Numbered from the stretch's first letter, positions 23,901 through 36,201 are shown. The stretch is 64,000 bases of DNA from Forsythia viridissima (GCA_030279155.1 CM059037.1:15022001-15086000); one strand, 5' to 3'. Numbers and translations: made by a program. Notes: generated by a model from the letters alone, not told the origin.

Positions 23901-24770
23901 GTGGTTTTAATGAACCAAATTATGATCCTCATCTACATATTAGTTGGTACAACGTGCAGATTCTATAATGTAGCTGTCATCTTGTATAACTAGACTAGAT
24001 AGGCATCAAAAGATTCCATTCCAAGAAAAGACAACTGCACTTCAAAGACAAGCATATCAAAGGTACAGTGATGTTTCAGTACCAACAAGAAAAAGAATTT
24101 GACACAGAATAGACAAGAAACCTATCAAACTAAAATCCAACCTATACTATGCAAGAAAATAATAGTATGTTCTCCAATCTCTCAACTGCTCCACTGCCCA
24201 CGCAACTGAAATTAAACCAGAATGAAGTTCGCATTACATAAACACAAAACTCATGCAAATGAGGGAGGAACGGAACTCTAATCCAGTCATTTTCTAGTCA
24301 TGTATTGTGCATTAGGGTCATCAGATCTGAAATAACCAGATTCCATAATATTCCAACTTTTATTATCTTAAATTTTCAATGTTTAAATAGTACCAAAATC
24401 CAATCAATTTCAGCTTCGACTGAAATAAACATAAAGAACAAAACTTCAACGCAATTGACCCACAATTTATAATTGAACAACAAATACAACTAAAACAACA
24501 TCAATATAAAATCATTCTACAACCCACCTGAAGGCCGCCATCGCCGGAATTACACGGAACAATGATGGGACCCAACTGGGCCCGCTCGACTGCCACTTGA
24601 ACCGGCACACTGAAGCCTTTACGGGGAAGATGCTGAACAGGAACTGCAGTAGCTGCAGCAGCAACACCTGATGAAGATATACTCGCGTCAGCAGCGGATT
24701 CAACCTCTTCGTTCTCCCCTTCACCCCTCGCAAACCCTAGAAAGCCCGCTAATTTTTTAAATAATCCCAT
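20994..24770 (-). CDS. Conserved plant protein of unknown function, two exons (159 aa)
   Basis: Minus-strand gene with exon 1 at 24770-24528 (81 codons), a 3297-bp GT-AG intron (donor CTTCAG|GTGGG, acceptor GCTCAG|GGCC) and exon 2 at 21230-20994 (78 codons plus stop). The phase-0 junction joins CNSGDGGLQ to GLRWYARRLRIDEDGDVADEF without any disruption. The N-terminus MGLFKKLAGFLGF and the junction block match, from memory, a small plant-specific family of unannotated proteins. I see no signal peptide, membrane segment or catalytic motif. The middle is low-complexity Ala/Ser/Glu. The C-terminal half is charged and contains KLPRFEVKYSTKPAKVRNQ. Frame conservation across splice sites in a region of dead genes argues that this one is real. 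I do not assign a function. Confidence 0.8.
21231..24527 (-). other. Large intron of the two-exon gene
   Basis: A 3.3-kb AT-rich intron. It contains no coding sequence that I recognise. One strong stem-loop lies at 23686-23745, and CACCTTTTTCACATTGCACTTA is duplicated at about 23801 and 23840. Confidence 0.75.
23686..23745. repeat. Perfect 22-bp inverted repeat with 16-nt loop
   Basis: TTATAGGCTGCATCAATTTGAT (arm 1, 23686-23707) is exactly complementary to 23724-23745. The loop is 16 nt. It lies inside the intron of the gene at 20994-24770 and would fold as a hairpin in either transcript. Confidence 0.9.
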
Positions 24771-24911
24771 CCTCCTCTAGATATAGATACATATATAAAC
24801 ACATATAGTTTGCAGATACTTGACGGAGGATTGGGAATTGCAGTAATGGCGATCGATGAAATTTCAAGTCAATTGTGTGTAGTTTGCAGAATAAGATTTG
24901 ATTGATTGTGA

Positions 24912-24924
24912 GTTTATTTTATAG
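24912..24924 (-). promoter_or_regulatory. Candidate TATA box of the two-exon gene
   Basis: The minus strand reads CTATAAAATAAA about 145 bp upstream of the ATG at 24770. The 5' LTR of the second copia element begins only 55 bp further upstream. Confidence 0.45.
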
Positions 24925-24978
24925 AAAATCAGGTTTACCATAAAAAGGGGTTAAATTTAGGTTTCAGAAAAAGAAAAA

Positions 24979-25188
24979 TGTTGTGAAATTATAGATAATA
25001 ATAAATCACTTTGTTTTTATTTAGATTTCTATGTATGTATATATATATATATATATAGTTATATAGTTATTTACTTATTTTAGAAAATTGAATTCTACTC
25101 AAATTATAATTCTCATTGAAATTCTATAAATAATAGTCATTGTTACAATAAATTTGCACACAACTCTGTTTGACTTTCTCTAATGATA

Positions 25189-25225
<37 letters not shown>

Positions 25226-25362
25226 TATAGTTATATAGTTATCTACTTATTTTAGAAAATTGAATTCTACTCAAATTATAATTCTCATTGAAATTCTATA
25301 AATAATAGTCATTGTTATAATAAATTTGCACACAACTCTATTTGACTTTCTCTAATCTCTTA
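24979..25362 (+). repeat. 5' LTR of copia copy 2, internally duplicated
   Basis: A segment of about 172 bp, from TACTTATTTTAGAAAATTG through GACTTTCTCTAAT, occurs twice (first copy from 25072, second from 25244). The copies are separated by an (AT)n run at about 25190-25220. The TATA-like box TTCTATAAATAATAG is present in both copies. Confidence 0.75.
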
Positions 25363-25879
25363 TCAGTACGAAAGAGCTCACAAAAAAATAAAGAGAAAAT
25401 TCGAGAGTAAAATTTAGGAAATTTTGTAGAATTTGTATAGCATGTACAACTGAGATCAAATGTTGATATCTCTATGCTCCGTATTCTGATCGTCGTGAAA
25501 TGTGGCCAGCAAGTTCAAAACTCGTTGTTCTTCAAACCCAATGGTTATGATCAAGATCCAACGGTTCATTCGTTATATATCACTACATGAATAGAAGTAA
25601 ATTTGGAATTGATAATTTACTTCAAAAAACACAATAACATCTAAAACTCATTTCATCCAATTGCTATGTTTCAATTCAAAGTGTATATGGAGATGAAGCC
25701 AATTGAGTTAACAAAATAATCTTTACTTTATGTTCATAGACAAAAGTTAATATTCTATTTGCTATCGTCTTTGATTATACAATTTTTTTATGTATTGATA
25801 AATGGTAGACAAATATTGTTTGATTATTATTTATTATTACATACCAATATTCAGAATGATATAATGTTATTTTTCTCAA

Positions 25880-26470
25880 TAAATATTAATTTATACAAAT
25901 CAATAATCCAAAATAATATTTCATTGGTCTTTCAGAAGAATCACAACTTTACATTATATTAATATTTCATTAAAACACACTTGCTCTCGGAAAAGTGTAA
26001 TTTGCAAGATATATTAAGTTATTGATCTCGAATAGCGTAATTTTATAAATATAATATATAAGAATATTATGTTTTTTTACTCGTGAAGAGCAAATCTCTA
26101 TACAGTTCAGTATTTCAAAATAATTTGTCATTGTTCCTGAAGAAGTACCACGTGATATTAATATTCTGACAGAATATTATTTGATCTCGAAGAGCATAAG
26201 TTGTAAGATATAATATTAAGCTATTCTTCCTAAAAAATAATTGTTTATAAAGTTTAATATTTTAAAATAATTTGTTTTTACTCCTAAATAAGCACAAGGT
26301 TATATTAAAATTTTGGCATAATATTACTTGCTTTCGAAGATCATAATTGTGTGAGATCTAACATCTATTATGTTTTCGCTCTTGATGAGATCTTTACATA
26401 ATTTAATATTTTAAAATAATAATATGTTGTTGCTCATGAGGAGCATGAATTTACTTGAAGAATATTGTGT
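25880..26470 (+). repeat. Hairpin-repeat leader of copia copy 2
   Basis: The same repeated stem-loops as in copy 1 (TTGCTCTCGGAAAAGTG, TTGATCTCGAAGAGCATAA, TTGCTCATGAGGAGCATG), with AATATTCTGACAGAATATT palindromes between them. Confidence 0.7.
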
Positions 26471-27391
26471 TGAGTTCTCGAAGCAATACAAGTTTTGAAG
26501 AATATTATATGATCAAATCTCACGAAAAGTTGTGACACGAATGCAAATTTTAAAAATACATGCTTATCCCCGAAGGAAAGTGTAAATAACTTTTATACGT
26601 ATTGGTACTAATATGTGTATACTGAAATTACTCGAGATCTACAAGAAATATTTTGTGATATAGAATATGGACATTCATTTATTGAATATAAGTATGCGCG
26701 TTTCGAGAGAATGATAAAACTAATATACGTTTATTATAAATTTGTGTGATTGATTATTAATTGTTCATCGCGATTGAAAAGTAATGTCTTATATTTGCTC
26801 AATTTCTCTACTAAACGATTTTATGTAGGCAATGTGTAAATGATTTCTTAATGTGGAAGTCTGGAATTTATTTATGCTTACATAGGGGTCATTCATTGCT
26901 AGTAGATATACGTATATGAATTTTAGTAATCATTATAATTTATCTATGTATGCATATCAATATGTCGTGTACCATAATCTATAACTAAGAAATTATCAAG
27001 TCTTATTTTATTTTTTTATACATAATCTACATTAGCAATTAATTAACTTGAAATCTCAAAGACTAATATGATAATTGGTGATCCATTTTTTATTTAAGAT
27101 ATGTTGATTTTTCTTCAAAATCCCGTGCCATATATATTTTGATGTCAAATGCATGTAAATATGAAAGCATAATATTTTTAATCGATGTTGTTAAACAAAT
27201 ATTATTACTATGGTTTTTTATTATTTTATTGAGATATGAATATCTTTTGATTATGATGTATAAATGAGAGAATATATGGATATCTTTTTATTATAATGTA
27301 TAAATGAGAGAATATGAATATTTGACGTGGACGGACATAATTTCATTGCATGCATATTAAGTGAAATCTCATATTTGAATTGAACTTAAAA

Positions 27392-28140
27392 CTGGCCAAA
27401 GTATGTCATGATAAAATTGAAATTCTTTTTAGCCTATTATATTGTTCACTGTTTTTTGAGATTTGTTTTATGTTCTCCATAAATCTACAAGGTTTTGTTT
27501 GTAAAAACATCATTATAGAAGCATGATTGTTTGGATTGATATGGTTGAACCATTGGCATGCTTTTAACTTCTTCAAGGCTTATTATTTGATACTCCGTGT
27601 TATGTAGGTACTTGAATGTTTCTCTAAGTTATAATTATTTGATTCTTTATTGATTATGAGAGAGTGCAACCGATAATATTTGTCCACCACCTATTATGAG
27701 TACCTAGTGTGTGTCCAAGTACCTCATTTGAAAATGTCACGACTTCTTGAAGAATAAATGAAAGGAAAAAAAAAAATTAACTAGCCAAAGCGTGTCATGA
27801 TAAAATTGAAATTCTTTTTGGCCCATTATATTGTTCAATGTTCTTTGAGATTTGTTTTATGTTCTCTATAAATCTACAAGGTTTTGTTTGTAAAACATTA
27901 CTATAGAGGCATGATTGTTTGGATTGATATGGTTGAACCATTGACATGCTTTTAACTTGTTCAAGGCTTATCATTTGATACTTGGTGTTATGTAGGTACT
28001 TGAATGTTTATTGATTATGAGAGAGTCACAACCGATAATATTTGTCCACCACCTATTATGAGTACTTATTGTGTGTCCAAGCACTTCATTGAAATTGTCA
28101 TGACTTCTTGAAGGAGAAATGAGAGGAAAAATAAAGATTT
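27392..28140 (+). repeat. 389-bp tandem duplication inside copia copy 2
   Basis: CTGGCCAAAGTATGTCATG (27392) and CTAGCCAAAGCGTGTCATG (27781) start two closely similar blocks that run through TGGTTGAACCATTG and GTCCACCACCTATTATGAG. The second block is slightly shorter. There is no coding potential. Confidence 0.9.
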
Positions 28141-30412
28141 TAACATTAATATAATATCATATTATGCAAATCTGATTGAAGACTCTATAATAGTCAATAT
28201 TATGTTACTCAAATTTCATTTAATTAGTACATTGAAACAAATATTGTATTGAACTAGAAGTTCACCGTTTTGGAGATTTTGTTTTTTGCATGATCGATTA
28301 GACCATATCTGGTCAATAATGATGCTAATAATTACTAAGAATATCTATGGAAAATTTAGAAGATTTTTCAATTTAATGAATTCTCACGTGCTGCTTGTTT
28401 TCATGGTATATAAACTAAAAGACCTTCACTAGCTAAAATCGGGAATGAATTCCCTATATTTCTAAAAATTATTTAGGGTGATGTATAGGGCCACGTCACT
28501 TTCCATGTCGAGCATCTAGATATTATTTGTATCTAATTAATATATCTACTAGATGATTGCATGGTGTTATTATATATTCGCACTTGAAGTTTGCAAGGTT
28601 ATTTGTTGCAATTTTATATTATGAACATAATTTTCAGATTATACAATCAAGATGGTATGTCTTGCTAATGCTAGTAGGGATAAATCTTAAACTTTTAATA
28701 TCTTAGTTGGGATGATGATAAATGGTTTAGCACTGTTATTTATTAAACGTCTCCAATTAATTTTTAAATCATTACTATTGAAAACAAAGTGCTTCCCATT
28801 TTTGTCTACGGAATGCTATTTTATATACAACAACACTTATATGCATCATTACAATCATGCCAAAATCAAAGTAATTCCCACTATAGTTGGCTTATGATCA
28901 GAGCCTAATGTTATGTATCTATTGATTTTTGATTGTGCAATATATGTACAATTGGTCAACCATAGTGCACTAGGATGGATATTAAAGAATATTGAGAATA
29001 TATGTTTAGTTTGAACCTTTATAAAATATCTTAAATCCTTACCGGTGACATTTTATAATATGATTCACCGACTGTCATTTTGATAAGACAGTTTTCTCAA
29101 CAATAGGAGAAGAAATTAAGTAGCTAGAAATAATACATGAAAATGCATCATATTGTGTTTTCTTGATCCTCGCACAATGATAATAAAAATCAGAAGTTCG
29201 ACATATAACTTATTTTGTAAGTTATATAATACATATGCATTTACTAACCAAAGAGATTAACCAAGTCTCATGTACCAGCTGTAAATGTCATATTGATATT
29301 TTGGAAGGACAATTCATTAACATGATATCTAATAAACTAATAACACGCCTGAAGCGTGGTGACATTTTATTTCAAAAGAAAAATGGAGCAAATAGTAAAG
29401 ATTGTCCCATTGAGAAGGCGTATACTCTTGGAGAGTATATAAACATAACTATTTGTAAAATCTCAGAAGAGGTTCAAGTACTTGAAATGTTGAAAATAAA
29501 GAGATCAAATCCGTCAAAGAATACCAACGTATAAATAATTGGCCAAAATAAAAAGATGCAATCTAAGTAAATTGAACTTACTAGAGAAAGTTGAAGTTTA
29601 CATTTATCCTCAACATAACCTTATTGTTATATTCTCGCGTGTTACAAATTGTAGCCCTTGAAGGGAGCAACAATAAGATCTATTTTTAATGTAATTGCAA
29701 TAGACCATCATTATAACTAGAATCAACCAAAGATGGATGAATATCATGTATGAAGATGGTATTGCTTTGAAGCTATAAAAAGACTATTATATAAAACATA
29801 TTTCAACAAAATTGTATTATAGAAGTTTCGGAAAGATGGTAGAATTGATCAGATTAATGCACGAGATGTGGATGGTTCAATACAAAGATTTTCAGGATCG
29901 GGAGGAGTAGCAGTACTCTTTTTCATTCGCTCAGGTTTTGTCATATTAGATTTTTCTGACAAGGTTTTAACGAGGCAATATTTGATTACTCCAAATTTTG
30001 ATATATTTTTTTTTTGTTTGGTATTTTTGTCCCATTGAATTTTTACCAAATTTTTTTTTAACTAGTCAGTTATTATGTAAATAGTTATTCAAGTGGAAGT
30101 GTTGTAAAATTATTAATAATGATGAATGACTATTTTTTATCAAGATATCTATGTAGTTATCTACTTAATCCAGAAGAGTATATTCTACTCATATTGTAAC
30201 TCTCATTGGAACCCTATAAATAAGGGTCGTTGTTATAATAAATTTGCACACAAGTCTATTTGACTCTCTCTATTCTCTTCTATTATCTCTCAATTTTATA
30301 ACAAGAGACAGTTTAACAAATAATTCTTAGCCCTCCGTTCCATTTAGATTGATTTTTAAATCATGTCAAACAATGAAAAGTTATTTTACTTATTAGTAAA
30401 CTTTAAAAAAAT

Positions 30413-32026
30413 GGTTAATTACACTAATGGTCCCCATTCTTTGATGTTTGTAACGATTTCATCTCCATTCAATTTTTTTAGCAGATATCATCCACATTCT
30501 TCAATTTATTCTCACATACCATTCACACTCACGAAATTTGTTAAAAACTTCCGTTAAATGGGTTCGCATCACACTTTTTCTCTTTTTAAAATGAGGGCAT
30601 TTTAGGCAGACCAGCTAAAATTTATTCTACTGTTCATATCTTTCTTCTTTCCTCGCCTTTTTGAACATTCGTTTGATTTTGATCTTGATGAACATTCTTT
30701 TGATCTTGGGTTTTCTGCTCACAGATTCTTTATCTGGCCTCAGAAAATTTCGGGTTTTTAGCACAGTAAAAAAGCACACCATATTCTTGTGGATATCTTG
30801 GGGAGTAGCAGACAGTTTTTATGCTATCCCATGCTATGGGATTTTGTAGTAGAGATGAAAATAGCTTAATCTTTTGAAATTGGCCAAAAAAAATTCTGGG
30901 TTGTTTTTGGGGCTTATAGTAGAGCTAATTTACCTGTTTCTTATGGCATTAATAACATGGCTGATTTTGGAATTAGGCCTTCATCGCAATTTCCCATTTC
31001 CTCATCTCAGTACAATCTTTACCTTGAAAAATGGCTATATTCCATGAGGGATTCCTCAACACCAAGTTGTGTTTAACATGAACTCATTTTAGATTTTTGA
31101 CACAAATGGTGAAAGATTGGTGAGATTGGGTTCTTCTGCAACTAAAGAGGCTAGGAAGAATAGAATGGCCCGCCAAAGACACCTCTACCTAAACCATCAC
31201 CATCACCATCACCATTGCCACCACAATTTAGCATCAAAATCAATGGGGACCTACGCTGTGACTGAATATAAAGAATGGGGACAGATAATGTGACTATATT
31301 TAAAGAATGGGGACCTGCACTGCTACAGCTTTCGAAAGAAAAATTGAACATGTCCACACACATAAATGACATCCTACAATTCACAACCAACAACAATTGA
31401 ACAAAAAATATGTTATATTCTTCAACAATTCATGCCTTATTCTTCTTTTTTGCTGCTTCCTTGGTGTTGATGGTCCCTGTTGAAGTGTTCTAGCAACCAC
31501 GCACATCCCACAATTCATAACCAACAACTATTGAACAAAAAATATGTTATCTTCTTCCACAAATCTACAATAGTGATAATTCATGCCTTATTCTTCTTTT
31601 TTGCTGCTTCCTTTGTGCCGGTGGTCCCTGTTGAAGTGTTCTTGCAACCACGCAAATAAATGACATCCCATGATTGACAACCAACAATAATTGAACAAAA
31701 ACTATGTTATTTTCTTCCACAAATCTATGGTAGTGATAATTCATGCCTTCTTCTTCTTATTCTTTGCTACAATATGTTATCTTCTTCCACAAAAAGTATG
31801 TTATCTTCTTCCACAAATATTTTTAGCTGGTTTGCCTAAAATACCCTCGTTTCAGAAAGAGAGAAAGTGTGATGGAAACTCATTTAACGGCTTTTTTACA
31901 GATTTCGTGAGTGGGGACGGTATGTGAGAATAAATAGAAGAATGAGGATGAAATATGCTAAAAAATTGAATAGGAATGAAATCGTTACAAATCTGAAAGA
32001 ATTAGGACCATTAGTGTAATTAACCC
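30413..32026. mobile_element. Mutator-like element with ~200-bp TIRs and perfect 9-bp TSD
   Basis: The left end GGTTAATTACACTAATGGTCC and the right end (read inverted) GGGTTAATTACACTAATGGTCC begin inverted repeats of about 200 bp. The repeats reach into TTTTAGCTGG/CCAGCTAAAA and are imperfect only by scattered changes. Both sides are flanked by TAAAAAAAT (30404-30412 and 32027-32035), an exact 9-bp duplication as Mutator elements make. No transposase is present. The interior contains a (CAC/CAT)n run (about 31191-31221) and a three-unit degenerate repeat (about 31355-31810). The middle (30650-31140) might be captured host sequence, but I could not identify it. Confidence 0.9.
31355..31810. 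repeat. Three degenerate ~135-160-bp repeats inside the 1.6-kb MULE
   Basis: CCAACAACAATTGAACAAAAA starts at 31387, with variants at 31521 and 31681, each followed by ATGTTAT(C/T)TTCTTC and CATGCCTTATTCTTCTT. The last unit breaks into short TATGTTATCTTCTTCCACAAA repeats. Confidence 0.8.
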
Positions 32027-32035
32027 TAAAAAAAT

Positions 32036-33170
32036 GAATTATAGAATATCAATTTCAACTCTAATTAATTAAGTGGCTCTTTGACGTAGCTTAAAATCTG
32101 TTTTTCTTTTCTTTTCTTTTTTTTTTATGAGAAATTTGTTAGTTTTCAAACTCAGACTTACTAGGCTTGGTTTGGTATTACTATACTTTTAGGAGAATCG
32201 ACTTTTGCTATACTGCAGAAAAAATGAGCCGTGGAAAGAATTAGATAAGTATTTGTTAAACTCTTATTTCATATTTTCTATATGTTTCAAAATCGGTATT
32301 TAAGTGTTTGATAAAAAAAAAAGTGATTTATTGCTGTGACTGTATAAATTTACTAAAATTAAAATTGATTATAATAATGTTATTTTGTATTATTATTATC
32401 ATGAGAAGTATTGTAAAATTTCTAAAAATATGTAATATTATTAAATATTTTTTCAAGACAATGCATTTATCATTATTATTTTAAAATAAAAATAATATAC
32501 ATCTATTAAATCTCAAAAATTATAAAAATTAAAAAATAAAACCATGATAATATTGTACAAAAATCAATTAAATTTCAATTTTAATTATTTGTGGAGATGC
32601 ATTATAAGTAGAATACTAATAAATCTGTGATATATAAGGAATTACTTTAATTAATTAAGGTCAAAATTGGTATTTTAATAATAAATAGGTGGAAAAGGTA
32701 AAAGCAGAATCTAAAAAGGTACTATTTTGCTACTTCTTAAAATCTGCTGTAAAATGATACAGATTTTTTTTAATTACTTTTTAAAAATTTTACAAAAAAC
32801 TTAAAAAAACTTCTGATTGTCATAATCAGAAGTTGAGCTCCAAAATCAATTCTAAATGGATCCTTACCATTAATATAAGGGAAAATTACACAAACACCCA
32901 TAAAATTGAGGACATTTTGAAATATTAGGTTAAAAGTAATTTTAAAAAATTTTAAAACATTAAAACTGTATTAAATACGCTCAAATCCAAATTAACTCCA
33001 TAATCAAATAGAAAACCTACCCCCGCTGAAATCCAAATTAAAATGAACAAAAATTTCTTACAAATCCAAATTCATAATAAAAACAGATCTCTTCTAGATT
33101 ATTGTAACGAATTTCTCGTTGTCTCTTCTCCAATTTAGCACAAAATCAGAACTCAAAATCCAAAATTCTC
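32036..33170. other. AT-rich stretch with a possible hAT-type MITE
   Basis: From about 32166 (GGCTTGGTTTGGTATTACT) to about 32876 (inverted GGATCCATTTAGAATTGATTTTGGAG) the ends look like weak inverted repeats of a MITE. A related sequence occurs at about 57160-57355. The rest is low-complexity A/T. No gene was seen. Confidence 0.35.
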
Positions 33171-33307
33171 AGGTAATATGAAAAATTTTATTTAACATGC
33201 TTAGTAAGTGCATACAAATGGTTTTGATGTAAATTATCTCATATTCTGATTTTAATCTCCAAATGTAAAGAATATCATATTCCGATTTTAATCTAGACAC
33301 AACCTTC

Positions 33308-33309
<2 letters not shown>

Positions 33310-33362
<53 letters not shown>
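33310..33362. repeat. (AT)n microsatellite
   Basis: An uninterrupted AT dinucleotide run of about 50 bp near the left side of the large MULE. Confidence 0.95.
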
Positions 33363-33366
<4 letters not shown>

Positions 33367-33524
33367 GATTTCTTATATTTTTTTTTGTGTTAATGTATAT
33401 CAAATTTCGACTTTAGATTAATGGTATTGAGTAAGGTTATCTCAAAATATACGTGAATATCAATTACCAATAACAGATATGCATATAAGGTATTTGTAAA
33501 AATGTAACTATAAATATGATTTTT

Positions 33525-34255
33525 TTAGATAGAAAAGTGACATGCTCTGACTTTTTATTTTAAAAGTGACATAATAATGTATACAAGTGACACAACAAAT
33601 TTGGATCACAATTTTCTCTGTGGTTGATTTAACTGCTGAATTTAACTTGATATTTGTTGTACATTATTGAGTGACAAGAATTATTGAGAATTATCAAATA
33701 TTAATGTATCATTTTTTTAAATATAAATTGAGGCTTTAGATATAAAAGTAACATGCTCTGTCACTTTTTGCTAAAAAGTGACAAAACAATGTATACAAGT
33801 GACACAAACAAATTTAGATCACAATCTTCTTTGTGGTTTATTTGATTGTTGAATTTAACTTGATATTTGTTGTATATTATTGAGTGACATGAATTATTGA
33901 GGATGATCAAACATTAATGTATCTTTTTTTTATATGAATTGAGACTTTAGATAGAAAAGTGGCACGCTCTGTCATTTTTTACTTAAAAAGTGAGAGAACG
34001 ATGTATACAAGTGACACAAACAAATTTAGATCACAATCTTATCTGTGGTCGATTTAATTGTTGGATTTAACTTGATATTTGTTGTGCATTATTGAGTGAC
34101 TTGAAGTATTGAGGATAATCAAACATTAATTTATCATTTATTTTGTCTTGATTATGAATTGAGGCTTTTAATAGAAAATTGACATACTCAATCACTTTTT
34201 GCTTAATGATACAATTATTGAGGATGGTCAAATATTAATGTATCATATGACAGTG
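33525..34255 (+). repeat. 212-bp tandem repeat at the left end of the large MULE
   Basis: GTATACAAGTGACACAA occurs at 33579, 33791 and 34003, exactly 212 bp apart, with a truncated fourth unit to about 34255. Each unit has an inverted pair of the type TGTCACTTTTTGCTAAAAAGTGACA and a conserved tail TTTAACTTGATATTTGTTG. It lies just upstream of the mudrA start and probably covers its promoter. Confidence 0.9.
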
Positions 34256-34385
34256 TTTTTTCTGCAATTATGGATAAAATCAATGTCTTCATCCAATATG
34301 GGAGAAATGGGAACAAGGTAACCAATATATAAAAATGACTGGAATTTTTGTCCCAATATAATTCACATACAGGGAACTCGAGGGC

Positions 34386-36120
34386 ATGATATGTTCAGTT
34401 ACAAACATGAGTCCAGCGACACAAGCAATAACAATACAATATAAGGTGGAGAAAAACCTGCCTCTGATGAAGATTTCAGATAATAATTCTCTTACATTTT
34501 ATTTGGAGCTCAAAAAAAAGGAGAAACATCTTGTAAACTTTTCTTTGTACATAGATGTCACACCGGTTTTATTATGTCACAGAACTAAAAGTTTTGAAGA
34601 CATACAACTTTCAAAAGATGCTACTATTGAAAAAAATGACATGATACAATTACAGGTTTTCAAACTCATGGTTCGACGACAACATCAGTTTAAAGTCTAC
34701 CAACTATTGAAGACTTAGCTGTTAATGTTCCTGCATGCATACTGGATGTTGAAGAAATGAGTAATGAAATGGGAAGTGAAATTATTTTATTTGTTAGTAT
34801 GAATGAAATTGCAGAGCAAAAGGTTTTTAGGAACAAGACATTGATTAAGAAAAGTATTTCGGTATATGCTATACATAAAAACTTTCAGTTCAAGGTAAGC
34901 AAGTCGGACAAGAAAGAATAAGTGCTGGAATACATAGATGATAATTGAAAATGTACTTTTAGAGCTTCAAGACTTGGAGGAACAAAAATACTCAAAATAA
35001 AATATATGAGAAACAATCACATGTGCTCAAATAACATCATCTTGGCAGATCATCGTCAAGCAGTGAGCTCAATAGTAGGTACACTCCCGCAGACATGATA
35101 AGTGACATGATGAATACATACGGAGTGTTGATGAGTTACAAAAAGCTTGGAGATCTAAGGAGAAAGCTTTGGAATTGGTGAGAGTAGATTCGACAGAGTC
35201 GTATGAAAATGTTCCAAAGTACTTGTACATGATAGAACAAACAAACCATAAATCAATTACAATAATTGAAACTTACGAGAACAACAAATTCAAATACCTC
35301 TTCATGGCATTAGGATCATCTATTCAGGGATGGGAGTATTGCAGACCTATAATAGTGATTGATGGTACATTCTTAAAAGGAAATTATGGTGTAACATTAT
35401 TTACAATGTGTACACAAGATGCGAACAAAAACATTTCCGTATTAGCATTTGGAGTTGGTGACTTAGAAGCTAATGATTCATGGGAGTGATTCTTACTTAT
35501 GTTAAAAGAAGCTTATGGTGAGCGAGAAGGAATATATCATCTCAGATGGTCATAAAAGTATAAAAAGTACAATACAGAAGGTGTATAAGAATGCAATGCA
35601 CGGTTTATGTTCCTACCACCTGTTATAAAATTTAAAGTCAGCATTTGACAAAAAAAAAAATGAAAAGAATATTACACAACCATTCAATAGAGCTGTTAGA
35701 GCCTACACGAAAAATGATTTTTAGTTCCATATGAAACAATTCGATTTTTTGAACACCTGGTATGTTCAAAAATATTTATTTTGAATGCATAATAACATTG
35801 TATATAAGAAATTATTACTATTTTGATTGTTCTTTATGCACATGAAGAGATTGGTTATCATATGTGGTCAAAGGCATACATGACAAATAACAGACTTTCT
35901 ACAATGACTTCAAATATAGTTGAATTAGTAAATTCGATAACAAAACAACAAAAGGTTGTCCTATAGAACTTTTATTGGAATCTTTAAGATATTTGTTGCA
36001 AGAATAGTTTGTGAAGCATTTAAACAATGCGCGGGCAATCTTCACAAAACTTGCAAACAAGCAAGAAAAAATATTGAGAGAAAAATCCATGGAGTCAAAG
36101 AAAATGAAGGTAAAACACTA
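34386..36120 (+). pseudogene. mudrA-type transposase, 5' part (interrupted)
   Basis: Transposase of a Mutator-like element. The N-terminal 110-codon frame (34386-34718) is followed by a MuDR DNA-binding-type segment (about 34850-35090: VYAIHKNFQFKVSKSDKK, CTFRASRLGGTKI, NNHMCS). The MULE catalytic domain from 35169 contains the first catalytic Asp in IIVIDGTFLKG (35361-35363), GDLEANDSWE and, after a frameshift, SDGH (Asp at 35545-35547). CSYH follows, then MTNNRLSTMTSNIVE. A likely intron lies near 35760-35835. Stops (for example after SWE at about 35487) and shifts inactivate it. The 3' part, with SWIM and zinc knuckle, is displaced to 48898-49372 by a retrotransposon insertion at about 36202. 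Confidence 0.85.
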
Positions 36121-36201
36121 TAAATTACATGAACTAAATATCATTTATATGCTGAAGGTTATTGTAATAAAAACATGCATATACTAACAAGTGACATAGT
36201 G

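Larger units (their letters stand above)
24979..30303 (+). mobile_element. Deleted Ty1/copia retrotransposon (copy 2), same family as 14254-18578
   Basis: The 5' LTR starts TGTTGTGAAATT at 24979 and the 3' LTR is 30100-30303 (TGTTGTAAAATT...TTTATAACA). The interior is collinear with copy 1: a CTTATCAGTACG primer-like site, hairpin-repeat leader (about 25880-26470), TTGAACTAGAAGTTCA, integrase remnants, LEGQFINMISNKL and RLKRGDI (about 29300-29370), and the pyrimidine-rich 3' block. The reverse transcriptase is almost wholly absent. The 5' LTR has lost about 30 bp at its end and has an internal 172-bp duplication around AT runs. No matching 5-bp flanks were found (AAAAA against AGAGA), so it is older than copy 1. 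It carries an extra ~1.7 kb at 26560-28250 with a 389-bp tandem duplication. Confidence 0.85.

Noticed and set aside
31151..31396. Minus-strand frame with a Gly/Asp repeat
   Set aside because: The repeat comes from a (CAC/CAT)n microsatellite inside a MULE. No family motif.
32879..32900. GGGAAAATTACACAAACACCC as the left end of the large MULE
   Set aside because: It looks like a MULE terminus, but no inverted partner was found near 56-57 kb.
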